Below are positions 43,489-45,602 of a DNA stretch of 45,602 nt, in pieces. Made by a program: the position numbers and the translations under genes. The notes under the pieces are model-generated. The model had not been told where the DNA came from. It worked only from the letters and a program-made list of their open reading frames with translations, and did not search any database. Source of the DNA: Deltaproteobacteria bacterium. Lineage in GTDB: Bacteria; Desulfobacterota; Syntrophia; Syntrophales; JACQWR01. The stretch is taken from NCBI GenBank assembly GCA_026388415.1, contig JAPLJV010000005.1:1-45602 (forward strand), written 5' to 3'. The stretch's first letter is position 1, and the number at the start of each line of letters is the position of its first letter.

Positions 43489-45602
43489 GCGGTACTCTTT
43501 ACGAATCTGAGATCGAACAACTCGCCCTCGAATTGCTGCGCGACGAAAACGGCTATATCGTATTGTTTGGTCCCGATCTGTTAGAAGGCGCTAACCCGGA
43601 GCGTGTTTATAGTGAAGTCATTCTGCCAATCCGCCTGCGCGCCGCCATCGACCGGCTCAACCCGCATATCCCCGCCGAAGCGCGCGCAGATGCCTTTAAA
43701 AAAGCCCAGCGCGCCTTGGCGCTGACCGTGATTGACAATAACGAAGCCTTTCACAGCCTGCTCACTGAAGGCGTGGATGTCAAATTCAGTGTGGGCGAGG
43801 GCAAATCCCGCACCGATAAAGTCTGGCTGGTGGATTTTGCCCACCCTGAAAACAACGAATTTTTAGCCGTCAACCAGTTTACCGTCATCGAGGGGCAGGC
43901 CAACAAACGCCCCGATATCGTCCTGTTTATCAACGGCTTGCCGCTGGTGGTGATCGAACTCAAAAACGCCGCCGATGAAAACGCAGACGTGCAGGCGGCC
44001 TTCCACCAATTGCAAACTTACCAGCAAGTCATCCCCTCCCTGTTCACTACCAACGCCTTTCTCGTCATCAGCGATGGCTGGTTTGCCAAAGCCGGCACCA
44101 TCTCCAGCGATTATTCCCGCTTTATGGAATGGAAAAGCGTGAATGGTGAGCGCGCCGTTGATTCCCGATGCGAGCCGGAGATGGAGCCGCTCATCAAGGG
44201 GCTGCTCAACAAAAAGACACTGCTCGATGTCATCCGTCATTTTATCGTCTTTGAAAAGACCAAAGAGAAAACCGTCAAAAAGGTGGCCGCCTATCACCAG
44301 TATTTCGCCGTCAACAAAGCCATTGTCTCCACCATCCGCGCTTCTGCCAGTGAAAGCGGGTGTTTTGTCACCGAACACCCTTCCGTCTATGGCTTGCCGA
44401 GCGTCGAACGCCAGCCCAAGGGTGATAAGCGCGCCGGTGTGGTCTGGCACACCCAGGGCAGCGGCAAGAGCCTTTCGATGGTCTTTTACGCCGGGAAGCT
44501 GGTTTTGCAGGAGGAAATGTACAATCCCACCTTGGTAGTGTTGACGGACCGCAACGATCTGGACCAGCAACTCTTTGAAACGTTCAGTAATTGCCAGCAG
44601 TTACTACGCCAGACGCCCGCCCAGGCCGCCAACCGCGATGACCTGAAAAAGTTGCTTTCCGTAGCCTCCGGCGGCATCGTCTTTACCACCATCCAGAAAT
44701 TCCTGCCCGCAGAAAACGGCGCAAAATATCCCGTTCTTACCGAGCGCCGCAACGTGGTGGTGATTGCCGATGAAGCTCATCGCAGTCAATACGATTTTAT
44801 TGACGGTTTTGCCAAACACATGCGCGACGCCCTGCCGCATGCCTCCTTCATCGGCTTTACGGGCACACCGATTGAAAAGGAAGACAAAAACACCCAGGCG
44901 GTCTTTGGCGATTACATTGACGTGTACGACATCCAGCAGGCGGTGGCCGATGGGGCGACGGTGCGCATCTACTACGAAAGCCGCTTGGCCAAAATCGAAC
45001 TCTCCGAATCCGACCAGAAACTGCTCGATGAACGCGTGGAAGAAGTCACCGAAGACGACGAGCTGACCGACCGCCAGCGACGCTTTGCCAAATGGGCGAG
45101 CAAAGAAGCAGTGGTGGGCAGCGCCAGCCGCCTGAAGCAGGTCGCCGCCGACCTCGTCCGGCACTTCGAGCAGCGCCTGAGCGCGGCGGACGGCAAAGGC
45201 ATGATCGTCTCCATGAGCCGCCGCATCTGTGTCGAAATGCACAAGGAAATCATCGAACTGCGCCCGGACTGGTACAACTCCGAAGACGACAAGGGTGTCA
45301 TCAAAATCGTCATGACCGGCTCCGCCAGCGACTCGCTCGACTGGCAGGAGCACATCCGCAACAAAGAGCGCCGCAAAGCGATCGGCAACCGCCTGAAAGA
45401 TCCCAAAGACCCCCTGCGGTTGCTCATCGTGCGCGACATGTTCCTGACCGGCTTCGATGCGCCCTGCCTGCACACCATGTACGTGGACAAGCCGATGAAC
45501 GGGCACACCCTGATGCAGGCCATCGCCCGCGTCAACCGCGTCTTTGGCGACAAGGAAGGCGGGCTGGTGGTGGATTACATCGGCATCGCCCAGGATTTGA
45601 AG
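43485..45602 (+). CDS. hsdR: Type I restriction-modification system, restriction/translocase subunit (runs off the right edge)
   Basis: The 706 visible codons start with ATG at 43485, overlapping the hsdS stop by four bases, and stay open to the window end. The N-terminal endonuclease domain has PD-(D/E)XK residues Asp144 (RPDIVLF) and Glu158/Lys160 (VVIELK). The SF2 motor follows: Walker A TQGSGKS (325-329), DEAH box ADEAHRS (429-432), motif [11 protein letters not shown], and motif VI region QAIARVNR with [14 protein letters not shown]. HsdR cuts DNA after translocation when the target is unmethylated. Family members are about 1000 residues, so only the C-terminal assembly domain is missing from view. 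No frameshift is seen. Confidence 0.95.
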   Translation, partial: MSGTLYESEIEQLALELLRDENGYIVLFGPDLLEGANPERVYSEVILPIRLRAAIDRLNPHIPAEARADAFKKAQRALALTVIDNNEAFHSLLTEGVDVKFSVGEGKSRTDKVWLVDFAHPENNEFLAVNQFTVIEGQANKRPDIVLFINGLPLVVIELKNAADENADVQAAFHQLQTYQQVIPSLFTTNAFLVISDGWFAKAGTISSDYSRFMEWKSVNGERAVDSRCEPEMEPLIKGLLNKKTLLDVIRHFIVFEKTKEKTVKKVAAYHQYFAVNKAIVSTIRASASESGCFVTEHPSVYGLPSVERQPKGDKRAGVVWHTQGSGKSLSMVFYAGKLVLQEEMYNPTLVVLTDRNDLDQQLFETFSNCQQLLRQTPAQAANRDDLKKLLSVASGGIVFTTIQKFLPAENGAKYPVLTERRNVVVIADEAHRSQYDFIDGFAKHMRDALPHASFIGFTGTPIEKEDKNTQAVFGDYIDVYDIQQAVADGATVRIYYESRLAKIELSESDQKLLDERVEEVTEDDELTDRQRRFAKWASKEAVVGSASRLKQVAADLVRHFEQRLSAADGKGMIVSMSRRICVEMHKEIIELRPDWYNSEDDKGVIKIVMTGSASDSLDWQEHIRNKERRKAIGNRLKDPKDPLRLLIVRDMFLTGFDAPCLHTMYVDKPMNGHTLMQAIARVNRVFGDKEGGLVVDYIGIAQDLK

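Noticed and set aside
44604-45506. 300-codon minus-strand frame
   Set aside because: Antisense to hsdR, which has clear helicase motifs through this stretch.

Overview
The window looks like a chromosomal piece of a Gram-negative deltaproteobacterium (Desulfobacterota, Syntrophales- or Geobacter-like). This is an inference from a type IV pilin with a sigma-54 promoter, a Tat operon followed by a class A penicillin-binding protein, a gatCAB-mtnA cluster, an OmpA-family protein, and several short palindromic repeat families of the kind common in those genomes. No rRNA, tRNA, CRISPR array or complete insertion sequence was seen.

Layout. Positions 1-156 hold the start of an ECF sigma factor that leaves the window (minus strand). 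From 14593 down to 391 runs a tightly packed minus-strand surface-glycan operon of 13 genes, many with 4-base start/stop overlaps: a membrane-fused spermidine-synthase-like protein, a TPR membrane protein, a GT-C (family 39-like) glycosyltransferase, a DegT/DnrJ/EryC1/StrS sugar aminotransferase, a WbqC-family protein, three class I methyltransferases, two tandem paralogous beta-propeller glycosidase-like proteins, a GNAT acetyltransferase, a GT2 polyprenyl-phosphate glycosyltransferase and a GtrA-type flippase. Together they could make an amino sugar, methylate and acylate it, load it on a lipid carrier, flip it and transfer it. Upstream lie a strong terminator, a type IV pilin gene (14752-15144) with a textbook -24/-12 promoter, and a divergent GT-C-like membrane protein (15711-17603).

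Positions 17700-36114 carry mostly core genes: a small unknown protein, a nitroreductase, PBP1A, TatC and TatB, a 29-residue membrane micro-ORF, a histone-deacetylase-family enzyme, gatCAB, mtnA, rnhA, a YgiQ-type radical SAM protein, an OmpA-family protein, a J-domain protein with four MshEN-like repeats, an EamA transporter, a LarA-type nickel racemase homologue and an acylglycerol-phosphate acyltransferase. Three interspersed repeat families punctuate this part.

Positions 36200-45602 are accessory. They hold a three-gene Bro-N (antirepressor-like) cluster with two small ORFs, two orphan ORFs each followed by an imperfect palindrome, and a type I restriction-modification operon in which a DUF1016/YhcG PD-(D/E)XK nuclease and a coupled 86-codon ORF sit between hsdM and hsdS, followed by hsdR, which runs off the right end. 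The most unusual items are this interrupted hsd operon with perfect palindromes inside its inserted genes, and the J-domain/MshEN-like protein.
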